DNA from: Terriglobia bacterium
Lineage (GTDB): Bacteria > Acidobacteriota > Terriglobia > Bryobacterales > Bryobacteraceae
Assembly (NCBI GenBank): GCA_020073445.1
Contig: JAIQFE010000031.1
Coordinates: 29,590 to 93,589 of the forward strand
Direction of reading: 5' to 3'
DNA length: 64,000 bases
Part shown: positions 16,678 to 27,038 of the stretch, in pieces
Numbering within the stretch: the stretch's first letter is position 1
Layout of the letters: each line of letters starts with the position of its first letter
Made by a program: the position numbers and the translations under genes
Notes under the pieces: generated by a model
Seen by the model: the letters and a program-made list of their open reading frames with translations, nothing else
Told to the model about the DNA's origin: nothing
The model's database searches: none

Positions 16678-18118
16678 CTACCTGCCGACCAACGTCGACT
16701 ATGCGCGCTTCCTGCCGGAGCTGATCCTGACGCTGGCAGGAGTCTTGATCATGTTCCTGGAAGCGCTGCGGCCCGAAGGCAAGCGAAGCAACGCCGGACT
16801 GCTGTCGATCCTCGCGCTGGTCGTCGCTCTGCCAGCGGCATTGATGGCGACGCCCGGCCCCGCGTTCCAGGGGATGCTGGTGATCGACGGCATGGGGACC
16901 TTCTTCCGGACGCTGGTCATCGTGGTGGGCTTGCTGGTGGTGTTCAGCTCCACGGATTACCTGCGCCGCGAAAATCAAGAGAGCGGCGAATACTACGCGC
17001 TGATACTGTTCAGCATCGTGGGCCAGTGCGTGATGGTCACGGCCAATGAGCTGGTGATGATTTTCATCGGCCTCGAAATCTCATCCATTGCGTCCTACAT
17101 TCTGGCCGGATACCTGCGCGACGACGCCCGCAACAATGAGTCGGCGCTGAAATATTTCCTTCTGGGATCGTTCGCAACGGCGTTCCTACTGTACGGTGTG
17201 GCGTGGATGTACGGCGCCACGGGGTCCACCAATCTGACCGCCATCCGCGCTTCTCTGATCTCGGGCGCTCCTCCGCCGGAGGCGCTGATCGGCGTAGCGG
17301 CTGCGCTCATCTTCGTGGGACTGGCTTTCAAGATATCGGCCGCTCCATTCCAGGGATGGGCGCCGGACGTCTATCAGGGCGCGCCCGCGCCGGTTTCCGC
17401 GTTTCTAACCGTGGGACCGAAAGCCGCGGCTTTCGCGGTGTTGCTGCGAATCTTCCTGGGGAGTCTTGAGCCGATCGCGTCCCGCTGGGCTCCGGCGATT
17501 TGGGTCTGCGCACTGGCCACGATGGTCGTCGGAAACTTTGCCGCGATCATGCAATCGAATATTAAGCGCTTGCTGGCCTACAGCTCCATCGCTCACGCCG
17601 GTTATGTGCTGGTTGCGGTCGCTGCCAACTCAGGAACGGGTTCGGCGGCTGCGATGTTCTATCTGGCAGCCTACGCGTTTACCAACATTGGAGCGTTCGC
17701 GGTCGTAACGTACTTTTCCCGCAAGGGTGAGCGATACGTCGCCATCGACGATTTCGCGGGACTCGCCCAGCGCCAGCCGGGAATGGCTGCGATGCTGACC
17801 ATTTTTCTGCTGAGCCTGATCGGCGTGCCCCTAACAGGCGGATTCTTCGGTAAGTTCTACATCTTCAAGGCGGCGCTCGACTCCAAGCTGATCTGGCTTA
17901 CCGTGATCGGATTGCTGAATAGCGCGGTCGCCGCGTATTACTATCTGCGGATTCTAGTGGTCATGTACTTTCGCGAACCCGGCGAAAGCGTCGAGACGCT
18001 GCCGCCAGCGGGCGCATTGCTCCAGATCGCGGTGTACGGTTCAGCGGTGGGAACGCTGCTGCTCGGAATCTTCCCGTCGCTGGTGCTGGATTTCGCCAAT
18101 CGCGCGGCTATTCGATAG
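16664..18118 (+). CDS. nuoN: NADH-quinone oxidoreductase subunit N
   Basis: 484 residues, third antiporter-like subunit and last gene of the operon. Signature stretches are IFIGLEISSIASYILAGY, FQGWAPDVYQGAPAPVSAFL and LLAYSSIAHAGYVLVA. The GTG at 16664 lies 14 bases inside the end of nuoM with GAGG upstream. Its 3' end overlaps the convergent diguanylate cyclase gene by 11 bases, so no separate terminator fits between them. Confidence 0.95.
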   Translation: MPIANYLPTNVDYARFLPELILTLAGVLIMFLEALRPEGKRSNAGLLSILALVVALPAALMATPGPAFQGMLVIDGMGTFFRTLVIVVGLLVVFSSTDYLRRENQESGEYYALILFSIVGQCVMVTANELVMIFIGLEISSIASYILAGYLRDDARNNESALKYFLLGSFATAFLLYGVAWMYGATGSTNLTAIRASLISGAPPPEALIGVAAALIFVGLAFKISAAPFQGWAPDVYQGAPAPVSAFLTVGPKAAAFAVLLRIFLGSLEPIASRWAPAIWVCALATMVVGNFAAIMQSNIKRLLAYSSIAHAGYVLVAVAANSGTGSAAAMFYLAAYAFTNIGAFAVVTYFSRKGERYVAIDDFAGLAQRQPGMAAMLTIFLLSLIGVPLTGGFFGKFYIFKAALDSKLIWLTVIGLLNSAVAAYYYLRILVVMYFREPGESVETLPPAGALLQIAVYGSAVGTLLLGIFPSLVLDFANRAAIR

Positions 18119-19184
18119 GAACACATCGGGCGAGGCATGCCTCGCCCCGGCCTCTATCACGCCGGTTCGCGAGCGGAGCTTGCGGCTTATCCGCGTACAT
18201 CGCGGCATCGGCACGGCTGAGGATATCGCGCATCGTTTCCCCGGGATTCCATTGAGCGGCACCCGCGGCGGCGCTGACGTTCACTTTGGGAGCGTCCGGC
18301 TTATCCTTCACAGCGTAGCTGCCGTTGACCCAGCGCCGGATTCGTTCCAGCCGCGCGCTTGCCACCGACAGATCGCCATCCACCAGAACGATGAACTCGT
18401 CGCCGCCCACACGTCCAATGATGTCGTGCGAGCGGAAAACGGTGCGCAGTTCGGTCGCGAATTGTTTGAGCAGGTCGTCGCCGGCCAGGTGGCCGTAGGT
18501 GTCGTTCAGTTTCTTGAAGCCGTTCAGGTCCAGGCTGATCACGCTGAACACTTTCTGCGACCGGATGCGCGTCTCAATATGGCGTTCCACCTTGCGCCGG
18601 TTGGAAAGGCCGGTGAGCGGATCCTCCGAAGCAATGTGCTCCAGGTCTTCGAGCCGGGATTCGTAGGTGGCGATTTGAGCGCGCAGCTGCGCGATGGTTC
18701 CGTCGCTGTCCTTCACCATCTGCGCCACATAGCTCTTGAGATCCGCGGTGTGCTGGCCCAGGGACTGCCGGATTGCGGTCACGTCGCTGAGCTTGGATGT
18801 AGCCTGAAGCCTCTCGGTGAACTCCGTGAAGCGCTTGGTGTAGCGCTTGTCGCGCTCCCCAACCTGCTCAGCAGCCATGCCGGCCATCAAGAGCACGTCC
18901 TGCATCTCCTCGGTACTCTGCCGAAAGAGCCGGAAGGCATTCTCCGCCCAGGATTTCAGAGCATCCTGGACAGCCTGTGTGATTCTAGCCACCTCCACTT
19001 CGGAAACCGGGTTTGCCAGCGCGGCACTGAGGTTTGACAACGCAGACTGCAGGTTTTCGCCCGCGGCGGGACAAGCCTGAGCAGCGGCTTCACCGACAGT
19101 GGTCAAGGCCGCATGGTAGGAGTCCAGGGTCGTGCGGAGTAAGTGCTCCGCATCTTCTTCAATAGATTGCTTCAGCGAGATCAC
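18108..19184 (-). CDS. diguanylate cyclase (GGDEF), cytoplasmic
   Basis: 358 residues; makes cyclic di-GMP from two GTP. The active site GGDEF is intact at residues 260-264 in RVGGDEFIVLVDG, and the product-inhibition site RSHD lies at 251-254, exactly five residues before it, so feedback control is expected. The N-terminal 170 residues are predicted helical with no transmembrane segment and end in a coiled stretch (about 160-185) leading into DPLTGLSNRRKVE. The sensor part is not a recognisable domain. It stands alone, convergent with nuoN. Confidence 0.9.
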   Translation of the reverse strand: MISLKQSIEEDAEHLLRTTLDSYHAALTTVGEAAAQACPAAGENLQSALSNLSAALANPVSEVEVARITQAVQDALKSWAENAFRLFRQSTEEMQDVLLMAGMAAEQVGERDKRYTKRFTEFTERLQATSKLSDVTAIRQSLGQHTADLKSYVAQMVKDSDGTIAQLRAQIATYESRLEDLEHIASEDPLTGLSNRRKVERHIETRIRSQKVFSVISLDLNGFKKLNDTYGHLAGDDLLKQFATELRTVFRSHDIIGRVGGDEFIVLVDGDLSVASARLERIRRWVNGSYAVKDKPDAPKVNVSAAAGAAQWNPGETMRDILSRADAAMYADKPQAPLANRRDRGRGEACLARCVPIE

Positions 19185-19294
19185 ATTAATATATCGTCAG
19201 GACGAATTGCGTCTCGCATAGGCAGATTCCTTAGCGACCCCTGCAGAACGGCTAACGTCCAAGTGATCTTCTTGCGAAGCCTCGAGGAAAGACC

Positions 19295-20584
19295 TTAGGA
19301 AGAGCGCAGAGGCCTGACCAGCAACGTCAATACAAATCCTACCGCGAGCAATCCCGCCAGTACTTGGAGAGGGCCGTCGTAGATGTGGACGTGGCTCGCG
19401 CCGGGAGCCAAGGCGGCTTTGGCGCGGTTCGAAAGCTCGGTGACGATCACCGGTCCGGCGATAGCGGCGGCGCTCCAGGCGGTCAGCACCACACCGTGAA
19501 TGGCGCCGACGTGATCCGGGCCGAAGATGTCGGCCAGGAATGCCGGAATGGTGGCGAATCCACCGCCGTACATGCTCACCACCACGCACACGCTGGCAAG
19601 GAAGGCGGCCCACTGGCCGGCGCCGGCGAAGCCTGGTATCAGGAGAAATAGCGCGATCTGGACCGCGAAGAACGTGATGTAAGTGTTCCGGCGGCCGATG
19701 TAATCGGAACCCGACGACCAGGCGAATCTTCCGATCAGGTTGAAGATGCTCAGCAGCAGGACGAACGTGGCGGCCTCGACTTGAGTCTTCTGGAAAATAT
19801 CCTGGACGATGGGAGACGCCTGCGCCAGGATTCCGATGCCCGCCGTCACGTTGATAAATAGAATGCTCCAAAGCAGATAGAATTGCGGAGTCCGCAGAGC
19901 GCCGTTGCGGGTGACGCTCTTCTGGTGAGAAATCTTCTCAGGCGGATTCCAGCCCTCGGGTTTCCAGTTCTCGGGCGGACGCCGCAGGATGCGGGCGCCG
20001 ATCATCATCAGCACGAAGTAAATGGCGGCCAGTGTCATCACGGCCGTGGGGACGCCCAGAGAATTCATGAAACGTACGTTCAGGGGGCTGGCCAAAGCCG
20101 CGCCTCCACCGAATCCCATGATGGCCATGCCGGTGGCCATGCCGCGCCGGTCGGGGAACCATTTGACCAGGGTGCTCACCGGCGCGATGTAGCCCAGCCC
20201 GCAGCCCATTCCGCCGATGACCCCCATGCCCAGGAACACCAAGATCGACTGGCGCAACGCGAGTCCGATTCCGCCGATCAGCAACCCGCAGCCGAACAGC
20301 AACGCCGCGGCAGTCGCAGCAGCGCGTGGTCCGCGGCGCTCGACCCATGGGCCGCCGAATGCGGCGCTCAGTCCCAGCAGAACCAGTGCCGTCGAATAGG
20401 TGGTGTAGGGCGGGCTGAACCACTCCGGGGCGTTCGGCAGCAAGGCCTGGAAGGGGCGGTTGAAGGTGCTCCACGCGTAGACCGATCCGATGCAGATATG
20501 CACCGCGACGGCGCCTACGGGGATCAGCCAGCGGTTCACGGTGTGTTCTGCGGGCCAGGGTGCGGCATCGACGCGGGAAGCCAT
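19295..20584 (-). CDS. MFS transporter, oxalate/formate antiporter (OFA) type
   Basis: 429 residues with twelve predicted transmembrane helices. The opening NRWLIPVGAVAVHICIGSVY, followed by YAWSTFNRPF, and the central GGMGCGLGYIAPVSTLVKWF with PDRRGMATGMA are characteristic of the OFA family, which exchanges or takes up small carboxylates. The actual substrate cannot be told: members transport oxalate, formate, lactate or nitrate-linked acids. It is monocistronic, 50 bases from the next minus-strand gene end. A clear start with the helix beginning near residue 17 supports 20584. Confidence 0.82.
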   Translation of the reverse strand: MASRVDAAPWPAEHTVNRWLIPVGAVAVHICIGSVYAWSTFNRPFQALLPNAPEWFSPPYTTYSTALVLLGLSAAFGGPWVERRGPRAAATAAALLFGCGLLIGGIGLALRQSILVFLGMGVIGGMGCGLGYIAPVSTLVKWFPDRRGMATGMAIMGFGGGAALASPLNVRFMNSLGVPTAVMTLAAIYFVLMMIGARILRRPPENWKPEGWNPPEKISHQKSVTRNGALRTPQFYLLWSILFINVTAGIGILAQASPIVQDIFQKTQVEAATFVLLLSIFNLIGRFAWSSGSDYIGRRNTYITFFAVQIALFLLIPGFAGAGQWAAFLASVCVVVSMYGGGFATIPAFLADIFGPDHVGAIHGVVLTAWSAAAIAGPVIVTELSNRAKAALAPGASHVHIYDGPLQVLAGLLAVGFVLTLLVRPLRSS

Positions 20585-20633
20585 TTCCAGATTCTACATT
20601 GTATGGCAGGCGACAAGATCGCCCGCCCCACTT

Positions 20634-22802
20634 TTACTGGATTTGCTTGAGCAGACGTGTAGCTTCTTCCACTTGCGCAGCCGCCGCGCGCAGCGTTTCC
20701 GCTAACTTGCGGGCTTGCTGGTTGGCCTCATCCCATTGCTGCGATTCCACGGCCTCGCGGACCCCAGGCAGGGTCTTGGCCGAATAGCCGGTTAGCATTC
20801 CCGGTGCGTAGATCTGATTGCGATACCAATCCCGGTGCGGAAGTCCATCCGCGGTCAGCAGCGTGCGTTCGGTCTTGCGCATTGCTTCGTCCACTTTCGC
20901 CAGTTTTTCTGGCGTCAACACGGCGCGCTTGGACCAGGCCGACAATTCTTCATCGTAAGCCTTGGCGGCCGCCGACAGCCGCGCGAGCTGGACCGAGATG
21001 GGGCTCAGATCCACTCTGACGCTTCCAGCCCTGGCAGGCGCGCGCGGAAGTTGTTTGCGAATCTCCTCCATCCATCTGGTCACACTGGACGAGAGTGAGC
21101 CGAAGTCGAATGGCAGTATCTGGGCGTCGGCCAGCCGCAGCAGTGCGATGCTCATCACCTGCGTGAGCGCCTTGGAATAAGTGCGGTCTCCGTCGGAAAA
21201 CTGCTGATACCAAGCCGGGCTGTCGTAGACGGAGTGATAGACGCCGTCGCCCGCCGCGAATCCGAGGTTCAAACTGGCGATGCCGGCGTGATCCAGAAAC
21301 GCCACGTAATCCGAACCCGATCCTAGCGATTCCACATGAAACTCCCGCTCGCGCGGCTCGGGCGTGCCCCCTGCGATGGCCAGAACCGGTGTGCGGCGAT
21401 CGCGTGAGCCGTCCAGCAGGCTCTTCGAGCTCGCTGGATCCGCCACGTCACGCATCACCTCGGTCACAAAGGGTTCGAGCGAAGCGGATCCGCCCGAGAC
21501 AAACGGACCGCGGCCCGTGGAATCGGAGTTGATGTACACCGCCGCGTTGCGATCTAGCTCGTCCATGTGCTTCTCGACCCATTCGGTGGAGCCTAAAAGG
21601 CCGTACTCCTCGCCGTCCCACAGCGCGAGCATGATCGTGCGCTTGGGCTGCCAGCCCTGCTTACGCAAAACAGAGAGAGTACGGGCGGTTTCGAGTAGAA
21701 CCGATGCGCCGCTGACCGGGTCGCTGGCGCCATTCACCCAGGCGTCGTGATGATTTCCGTAGATGATCCACTGATCTTTTCCTTTCGGAAGCGAGCCCGG
21801 GATGGTCGCGATCACGTCGTATAGCGGCCTGTTGGACCAGTCGAAATCGACTTGTAGATGCACCGTGGCTGGACCCGGACCGGCGTGATAGGTGAGTGGC
21901 AGGGCTCCGCGCCAGGACTCTGGAACCACCGGACCCGTCAATTGCTGGAGCAGCGGCTGCGCATCCGCCCAGGAGATCGGCAGGACGGGAATCTTGAGTA
22001 TCGTCTTGGCTTCGTCGCGCGATAGCCGCTTCGAGCCGGGTTCGGATGCCCATCCAGGCGACAACGGATCGCCGGGATAGAGTGCCATATCCATCACGCT
22101 GCCGCGTTGCACGCCATCGGCCGGCCGCATGGGACCCTGCGGATACACGTCGCTCTGGAAAAAGCCGTCTTCGCGAGGATCGGAATAGATCAGGCAGCCG
22201 ACCGCCCCGTTGTCTTGAGCGAGTTTGGCCTTGAGGCCGCGCCAGCTGCGCCCGTAACGCGCGATCGCGATCTTGCCTTTGACGTCCACACCCATTTTCT
22301 TGAGGTACTCGAAATCCTCCGGCTGTCCATAGTTCACATAGACGAGCGGAGCGGTCACATCGCCGGAGGCCCCGTACGCGTTGAACGGCGGAAGCTGATT
22401 TTCCTGAGTGGTAGTGGCGTCCTCTGGAATCGGCGGCTCGGCGAGCTTGGCGCGGAAGCGGACCGGCGCCGTCATTTCGAGCGTGCGCGTGGTCGGATAA
22501 GGAATCAGCGCCTGGAAGGTTTCGACGCGCGTGTCGAATCCCCACTCGGTGAGCTGCGCGGTGAGGTAGTCGGCGACAGCTTTCGATCCGGGTGATCCTG
22601 CGTGATGCGGCTTAGCAGCCATGCGATCCATGTAGATGCGGAGCCGCTCGGCTTGTGGAATAGCTTTGGCTTGTTCCTCGCGGTCGTGCTGGGCTTTCCA
22701 TTGGTCGGGAGGGAAGCCGCGGAGGGGCGCCACCGCCGGGGCCTGGGCATAGGCAGCCAGCACCGCAATGGGAAGAAGAATGGAAAGGGAGCGGAGCCTC
22801 AT
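20634..22802 (-). CDS. secreted M28 metallopeptidase, glutamate carboxypeptidase II-like
   Basis: 722 residues with a signal peptide (cleavage near AYAQA), then a PA-domain insert (about 150-300), the M28 zinc domain and a helical dimerisation tail. The co-catalytic zinc ligands are recognisable by comparison with human GCPII: His351 (GNHHDAW), Asp361 (ASDPVSG), Glu398/Glu399 (DGEEYGLLGSTEW), Asp427 (INSDS) and the late His in GVYHSVYDS. It should cleave acidic or other C-terminal residues from short peptides in the periplasm or outside. The start overlaps the dsbD stop by four bases, making it the last gene of the operon. Confidence 0.92.
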   Translation of the reverse strand: MRLRSLSILLPIAVLAAYAQAPAVAPLRGFPPDQWKAQHDREEQAKAIPQAERLRIYMDRMAAKPHHAGSPGSKAVADYLTAQLTEWGFDTRVETFQALIPYPTTRTLEMTAPVRFRAKLAEPPIPEDATTTQENQLPPFNAYGASGDVTAPLVYVNYGQPEDFEYLKKMGVDVKGKIAIARYGRSWRGLKAKLAQDNGAVGCLIYSDPREDGFFQSDVYPQGPMRPADGVQRGSVMDMALYPGDPLSPGWASEPGSKRLSRDEAKTILKIPVLPISWADAQPLLQQLTGPVVPESWRGALPLTYHAGPGPATVHLQVDFDWSNRPLYDVIATIPGSLPKGKDQWIIYGNHHDAWVNGASDPVSGASVLLETARTLSVLRKQGWQPKRTIMLALWDGEEYGLLGSTEWVEKHMDELDRNAAVYINSDSTGRGPFVSGGSASLEPFVTEVMRDVADPASSKSLLDGSRDRRTPVLAIAGGTPEPREREFHVESLGSGSDYVAFLDHAGIASLNLGFAAGDGVYHSVYDSPAWYQQFSDGDRTYSKALTQVMSIALLRLADAQILPFDFGSLSSSVTRWMEEIRKQLPRAPARAGSVRVDLSPISVQLARLSAAAKAYDEELSAWSKRAVLTPEKLAKVDEAMRKTERTLLTADGLPHRDWYRNQIYAPGMLTGYSAKTLPGVREAVESQQWDEANQQARKLAETLRAAAAQVEEATRLLKQIQ

Positions 22803-24679
22803 GCTTTCGAACGTGTTCTCAGAAATGCGAGGAACTCCTGGGTGTCGCGCGTATATCCGCTGCGGGCCAGAACGTTTTCATTGGCGTCGAGCAGAACGAA
22901 CAAGGGCGTGGACACGCTGGCGAACTTGGTGTCCTCCAGCCTGGCATTCTCTTCCGATGCCGTATCCGAGCCGTCGGTGTACAGCTCCACCAGCACCAAG
23001 TCCTTGGCGATGTCGGCGATCTCCGGCCTCGGGAACATGTTGGCCTTCATCCAGTGGCAGTTCGTGCAGGCGTAGCCTGTGAAGGTCACCAGCACGAGCT
23101 TGTTTTCCTGGCGTCCACGATCGAGAGCGGCGCGGTAGTCATTCTTCATCCATTGGAGTCCGCCAGCCGTCGTGTTGTTTCCGCTCAGTCCGCCGGTTGC
23201 CGCGGGAACATATGCATCGAGTTCACCCAGCGGCGCGCCGAACATTCCCGGCAGCAGGCTGACGGCGAAAATCAGGAATAGCGCAGCGAAGGAGAGCCGT
23301 CCGATCCCGAGCTTGTCCTCGGCTTCGATCCCTTCCAGGCGCAGCAGCCCCAACAGGTACAAGCCGGCCATCGCGAACAGCACGAACCAAGCCGCCAGGA
23401 ATCGTTCCCGTGTCAGAAGATTCGTTTGCAGCACTTGATCGATGTTGCTCAGATACTTGAGCATGACGGCGAGCAGGACAAAACCCATCACCACTTTGAC
23501 CCGCGCCATCCAACCGCCGCTCTTGGGCAGTTTCTTCAGGTACGAGGGAAACGCGGCAAGAAAGAAGAACGGCGAGGCGAGACCGCTGGCAAACGCGGCC
23601 ATGCCAATCACCGGTTGGGCTCCCTGCGCCTGCACCGACGATGCCAGAAGCGGTCCCACGAAAGGTCCCACGCAGGCGAACGAGGTCAGCGAAAACGTCA
23701 GCCCCATCAGCAGCGTGCCGAAGTAGCCGCCACGCCGCGAAACGCTGTCGAGCTTGGTCAGCATGCTGGAGGGCAGGGTAATCTCGAACGCTCCCAGCAA
23801 GCTGATCGCAAAGATACCGAACACTCCGGCGATAAACGCGTTGACCCATGGATTGCCGCCGAGTTGCGAGATGCCGATCGGCCCGGCCAGGGCCGTCACG
23901 CCCAATCCTAACGCGCAGAACAACACGACGATACCCAGCGAAAACACGAGGGCCTGCATGATCCCGCCGCGCTGGTTCAGGAAGAAGGAGACCGTGATGG
24001 GGATCATCGGGAAAACGCACGGCGTGAAGATCGCGGCGAGCCCGAATCCGAATGCCGTCAGCGCGAACGCCGCGAACCCTTGAGAGGACGCGGGCGTATT
24101 CTCTGCGGAGGCCGGAGGCAGAGCCTCCGATACAGGTGGTGCGCCGGGTTTTACTTCGGTATATCCCGGCGGAATGGCGAAGGCCGCGAGGTCTGGAGCA
24201 AACGCAGCCGCCGTCAGCTTGAAGGCCGCCGTCTTCGTCCTCGGGTTCAGGCACTGCTTGTCATCGCAAGCGCGATACCGCATCTGCGCGGTTAGCTCCA
24301 CCGGTCCCGTCGCGTCCTTCTTGAGCGTCGCGGGGATCCAAAACTCGGCCTGGTTCGAGTACGTCTCGACCTCTACCTTGAAGTTCGGGTCCATGGTCCG
24401 AACCGGCTGCGGCTGGTAGACGGTGTAGGAATCGACGGCGGAGTTATCCGTGAGAGTGATCTTGGTTGGCAGCAGATTCTTCGGAATCGTCAGCGAATAA
24501 AGATGCCAGCCGGGTTCGATCTTGGCGGTCAGGTGCAGGGGCACGGTGGCGCCCGGTTTGGCGACTTCCGCGGTGGAAGTCATGGACCATTGGACCGGAT
24601 CCAGGCGCGGTGCAGCGTCTTGCGCCAGCGCAACAGCAGAGACGCACGCAACCAACCCGGCGATCCGAAACAGTTTCAT
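22799..24679 (-). CDS. dsbD: thiol:disulfide interchange protein DsbD
   Basis: 626 residues; carries reducing power from cytoplasmic thioredoxin across the membrane. All three parts are present: a signal peptide and periplasmic N-domain with the Cys pair in YRACDDKQC, an eight-helix core with Cys in [10 protein letters not shown] and [11 protein letters not shown], and a C-terminal thioredoxin-like domain with CTNC about 88 residues from the end. The gene overlaps both neighbours by four bases, plsX upstream and the peptidase downstream. The placement with fatty-acid and ribosome genes is probably simple co-transcription. Confidence 0.93.
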   Translation of the reverse strand: MKLFRIAGLVACVSAVALAQDAAPRLDPVQWSMTSTAEVAKPGATVPLHLTAKIEPGWHLYSLTIPKNLLPTKITLTDNSAVDSYTVYQPQPVRTMDPNFKVEVETYSNQAEFWIPATLKKDATGPVELTAQMRYRACDDKQCLNPRTKTAAFKLTAAAFAPDLAAFAIPPGYTEVKPGAPPVSEALPPASAENTPASSQGFAAFALTAFGFGLAAIFTPCVFPMIPITVSFFLNQRGGIMQALVFSLGIVVLFCALGLGVTALAGPIGISQLGGNPWVNAFIAGVFGIFAISLLGAFEITLPSSMLTKLDSVSRRGGYFGTLLMGLTFSLTSFACVGPFVGPLLASSVQAQGAQPVIGMAAFASGLASPFFFLAAFPSYLKKLPKSGGWMARVKVVMGFVLLAVMLKYLSNIDQVLQTNLLTRERFLAAWFVLFAMAGLYLLGLLRLEGIEAEDKLGIGRLSFAALFLIFAVSLLPGMFGAPLGELDAYVPAATGGLSGNNTTAGGLQWMKNDYRAALDRGRQENKLVLVTFTGYACTNCHWMKANMFPRPEIADIAKDLVLVELYTDGSDTASEENARLEDTKFASVSTPLFVLLDANENVLARSGYTRDTQEFLAFLRTRSKA

Positions 24680-25698
24680 TGCGCTGCTACTTTAGACGAA
24701 GCAGTACGGTCTAATTCTTCCTCTATTTTCTCATTTACGCGGCCCTGGGCGAATTCGGCCGCCACACGGATCGCGTTCTTGATGGCATTGGCGTTGGAGC
24801 GCCCGTGCGAGATGGTGCAGACGCCTTTCACGCCTAGGAGCGGGGCACCGCCGTATTCCGAATAATCCAGGCGCTTCTTGAACTCGCGGTAAGCCTCGCG
24901 CGAAAGCAGCGATCCGATTTTGCGGGTCATCGTGGCGCTGAGCGATTGGCGCAGCATGCTCACAAACATGTCCACCAGCCCCTCGCTGACCTTGAGGGCG
25001 ACATTTCCGATGAATCCGTCGCACACCACTACGTCCGCGATGCCGTTAAAGATGTCGCGCCCCTCGACGTTCCCGATGAAGTTGATAGGGAGGCTCTTCA
25101 GCAGCGGCAGGGCGGCGCGGGTGAGATCGTTGCCCTTGTGCTCTTCTTCGCCGATCGAAAGCAGCCCGACCCGTGGGCGGGAGTTATGAAAGATTGTTCG
25201 CGAGTAAATCTCGCCCATCACGGCAAACTGGGCCAGCATCTCCGGCTTGCAATCGACGTTGGCTCCGACGTCCAGCAGTACCACGGGCGATCCCGTAAGC
25301 GAGGGAAAAGCTCCCGCCAGCGCAGGCCGGGTCACGCCGCGGATTACGCCCTGGACGATCTTGGAGGTCGCCATCACCGCGCCGGTGTTGCCTGCGGAGA
25401 CTACGCCGTCGGCGACGCCGTCCCGCACCAGGCGGCACGCCACGCGAATCGAGGAGTCCTTCTTGCCTTTGACAGCCTTCGCCGCCGAGTCCTCCATGGT
25501 GATGAACTCGCTGGCATGATGGACTTCGATCGGTAACCCGGCCGCTTGCGGATGGAGGGCCAGTTCCGCACGAATGACGTCCTCGAGGCCGACTAGAATT
25601 ATGCCGATCTGAAGCTCTTCGGCTGCCCGAACCGCGCCTTCTACTTCGCGTTTGGGAGCGTTATCGCCCCCCATGGCGTCGACTGCGATCGTCAGCAT
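24676..25698 (-). CDS. plsX: phosphate acyltransferase PlsX
   Basis: 340 residues; converts acyl-ACP to acyl-phosphate, the donor for the first step of phospholipid synthesis. The start [20 protein letters not shown] is the family signature, and [20 protein letters not shown] and [13 protein letters not shown] are conserved further on. It lies directly after rpmF, the order seen in most bacteria. The stop overlaps dsbD by four bases. Confidence 0.97.
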   Translation of the reverse strand: MLTIAVDAMGGDNAPKREVEGAVRAAEELQIGIILVGLEDVIRAELALHPQAAGLPIEVHHASEFITMEDSAAKAVKGKKDSSIRVACRLVRDGVADGVVSAGNTGAVMATSKIVQGVIRGVTRPALAGAFPSLTGSPVVLLDVGANVDCKPEMLAQFAVMGEIYSRTIFHNSRPRVGLLSIGEEEHKGNDLTRAALPLLKSLPINFIGNVEGRDIFNGIADVVVCDGFIGNVALKVSEGLVDMFVSMLRQSLSATMTRKIGSLLSREAYREFKKRLDYSEYGGAPLLGVKGVCTISHGRSNANAIKNAIRVAAEFAQGRVNEKIEEELDRTASSKVAAQ

Positions 25699-25713
25699 GG
25701 ACGCGCTCGTCGG

Positions 25714-25896
25714 CTACTCTTCGGCGACTTCGATAACTTCACGGCCCTTGTATTTTCCGCAGTGCGGGCAAACGCGATGCGGAAGCTTGGGCTCATGGCA
25801 GTTGGGGCACTGGGCCATCACGGTGCGGCGCAGGGAATCATGCGTCCGCCGGGCGGAGGTCCGCCGCTTGGAATGTCGTCGTTTAGGATTCGGCAT
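25714..25896 (-). CDS. rpmF: 50S ribosomal protein L32
   Basis: 60 residues, starting MPNPKRRHSKRRT, with a four-Cys zinc ribbon (CPNC ... CPHC). The basic N-terminal tail enters the ribosome exit-tunnel region. The ribosome binding site (AAGGAG) lies in the last codons of the upstream DUF177 gene. Being of the Cys-containing type, it is the zinc-dependent form. Confidence 0.97.
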   Translation of the reverse strand: MPNPKRRHSKRRTSARRTHDSLRRTVMAQCPNCHEPKLPHRVCPHCGKYKGREVIEVAEE

Positions 25897-25897
25897 G

Positions 25898-26419
25898 TTA
25901 TTTTCTTAGCTCCTTGAGCGCTGCCCAGCGGTCGTCACCCGCGGTGGTCTGGCAGCGGCACTCATTTTGGTTGCGATTCTGCCCGCACACCGGACAGATC
26001 CCTTTGCAATTCTCGTTACACAGCTTCTGCATCGGGAGCGCTAGCAGTACGAACTCCCGCAGTACATCATTCAATTCCAGGCCATCGCCCTCGTAGAAGC
26101 CCATCTCGGCCTCACCGGCATCCAGGGTCTTTTCCTCGCCATACCCTTCTTCAACCGGGCGATAGTACAGCTCAAAACTCGAATCCACCGGGAACTCCGC
26201 CGGCTCCAGACAGCGATCGCAGTCCGCCTGCAAACGGACTTGCACCTGCCCCTTCACCCGGATTTCCCCGAGCGAACCCATCACCAGCTCTGCCTGCCCG
26301 GACGCGTGAAGCGGGGCTGCCTGCTTCAGCTTCGGATCCAGAAACTCGATGGTTCCGGGGGGAAGCTCCACGTCGAAATGGGCGGGCTTCAGCTCCAGGT
26401 CTCGAACATGGATAAACAC
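25898..26419 (-). CDS. DUF177 (YceD-like) 23S rRNA accumulation protein
   Basis: 173 residues. The DUF177 core is seen in VQVRLQADCDRCLEPAEFPV and the C-terminal CNENCKGICPVCGQNRNQNEC zinc-binding-like stretch, which is typical of this family in several phyla. YceD proteins are linked to 23S rRNA maturation and are nearly always next to rpmF and plsX, as here. The GTG at 26419 has GGGAG eight bases upstream and no better ATG exists nearby. Confidence 0.9.
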   Translation of the reverse strand: MFIHVRDLELKPAHFDVELPPGTIEFLDPKLKQAAPLHASGQAELVMGSLGEIRVKGQVQVRLQADCDRCLEPAEFPVDSSFELYYRPVEEGYGEEKTLDAGEAEMGFYEGDGLELNDVLREFVLLALPMQKLCNENCKGICPVCGQNRNQNECRCQTTAGDDRWAALKELRK

Positions 26420-26453
26420 AGAGGTACTCCCTACCCGGATCGGGCAAAACCTT

Positions 26454-26462
26454 AGTATAACA
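26454..26462 (-). promoter_or_regulatory. extended -10 promoter of the DUF177-rpmF-plsX-dsbD operon
   Basis: The minus strand reads TGTTATACT, an extended -10 (TGnTATACT). The corresponding -35 is poor, as is usual for extended -10 promoters. Transcription would start about 28 bases before the GTG of the DUF177 gene. Confidence 0.5.
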
Positions 26463-26471
26463 GGACTTCTG

Positions 26472-27038
26472 CTAGGAAAACAGCTCTGCCAGAGGCAAGC
26501 TAAAACCGGGCAGTAGCGCCGAAGTTACTGAATCCGTGCCAGTAAGCGCCTGTTCGGGCAGCTTGGGGCCGGTCCAAATCTCCACTGTCCGGTCTTCCGG
26601 CTGAACCAACCATACTTCCTTGACGCCGGCTTGGAAGTACTGGCTCATCTTTCGATGAATCCTAGCTGGTGTCTCGCTGGGTGAAAGCACCTCGGCGGCG
26701 ATATCGGGAATGATATGGATTACTTTCGCATTCTGCAGTTCCGCCCTGTGGTCCCCGAGGATCACTGCGACGTCAGGCGCAAGACGGGTGGTCGGAGATA
26801 GCGCGTACAGATTCTCGGAAACAAGCGCCTGTCCGATGCGATTCTTTCGAAAATAGAGCACCAGCTCAACGAGCAGATTCTGTAGGGCTTGGTTGTGTTG
26901 ATACGCCGGCCTGGTCACTTCGATCAACTCCCCTTCGTCGAGTTCGTAGCGCTTATCTTCCTCGAACGGGTAGTTGTCGAATTCCTCCGCTGACAGGAGG
27001 ATTTTCGCGGCGCCCATACGTTTAGTGTAATTCACCAT
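26472..27038 (-). CDS. Uma2-family (DUF820) PD-(D/E)XK nuclease-like protein
   Basis: 188 residues of the Uma2 family, which has a restriction-endonuclease-like fold and unknown biological role. The core is visible: ELDEGELIEVTRP, LAPDVAVILG with the catalytic-type Asp, and IAAEVLSPSETPARIHRKM giving the E.x.S..K-like part, then YFQAGVKEVWLVQPEDRTVE. Two possible starts (27038 and 27017) both lack a good ribosome binding site. It is next to a toxin-antitoxin pair on the same strand, 68 bases downstream of it, but the families are often scattered in such genomes and no shared function is implied. Confidence 0.85.
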   Translation of the reverse strand: MVNYTKRMGAAKILLSAEEFDNYPFEEDKRYELDEGELIEVTRPAYQHNQALQNLLVELVLYFRKNRIGQALVSENLYALSPTTRLAPDVAVILGDHRAELQNAKVIHIIPDIAAEVLSPSETPARIHRKMSQYFQAGVKEVWLVQPEDRTVEIWTGPKLPEQALTGTDSVTSALLPGFSLPLAELFS

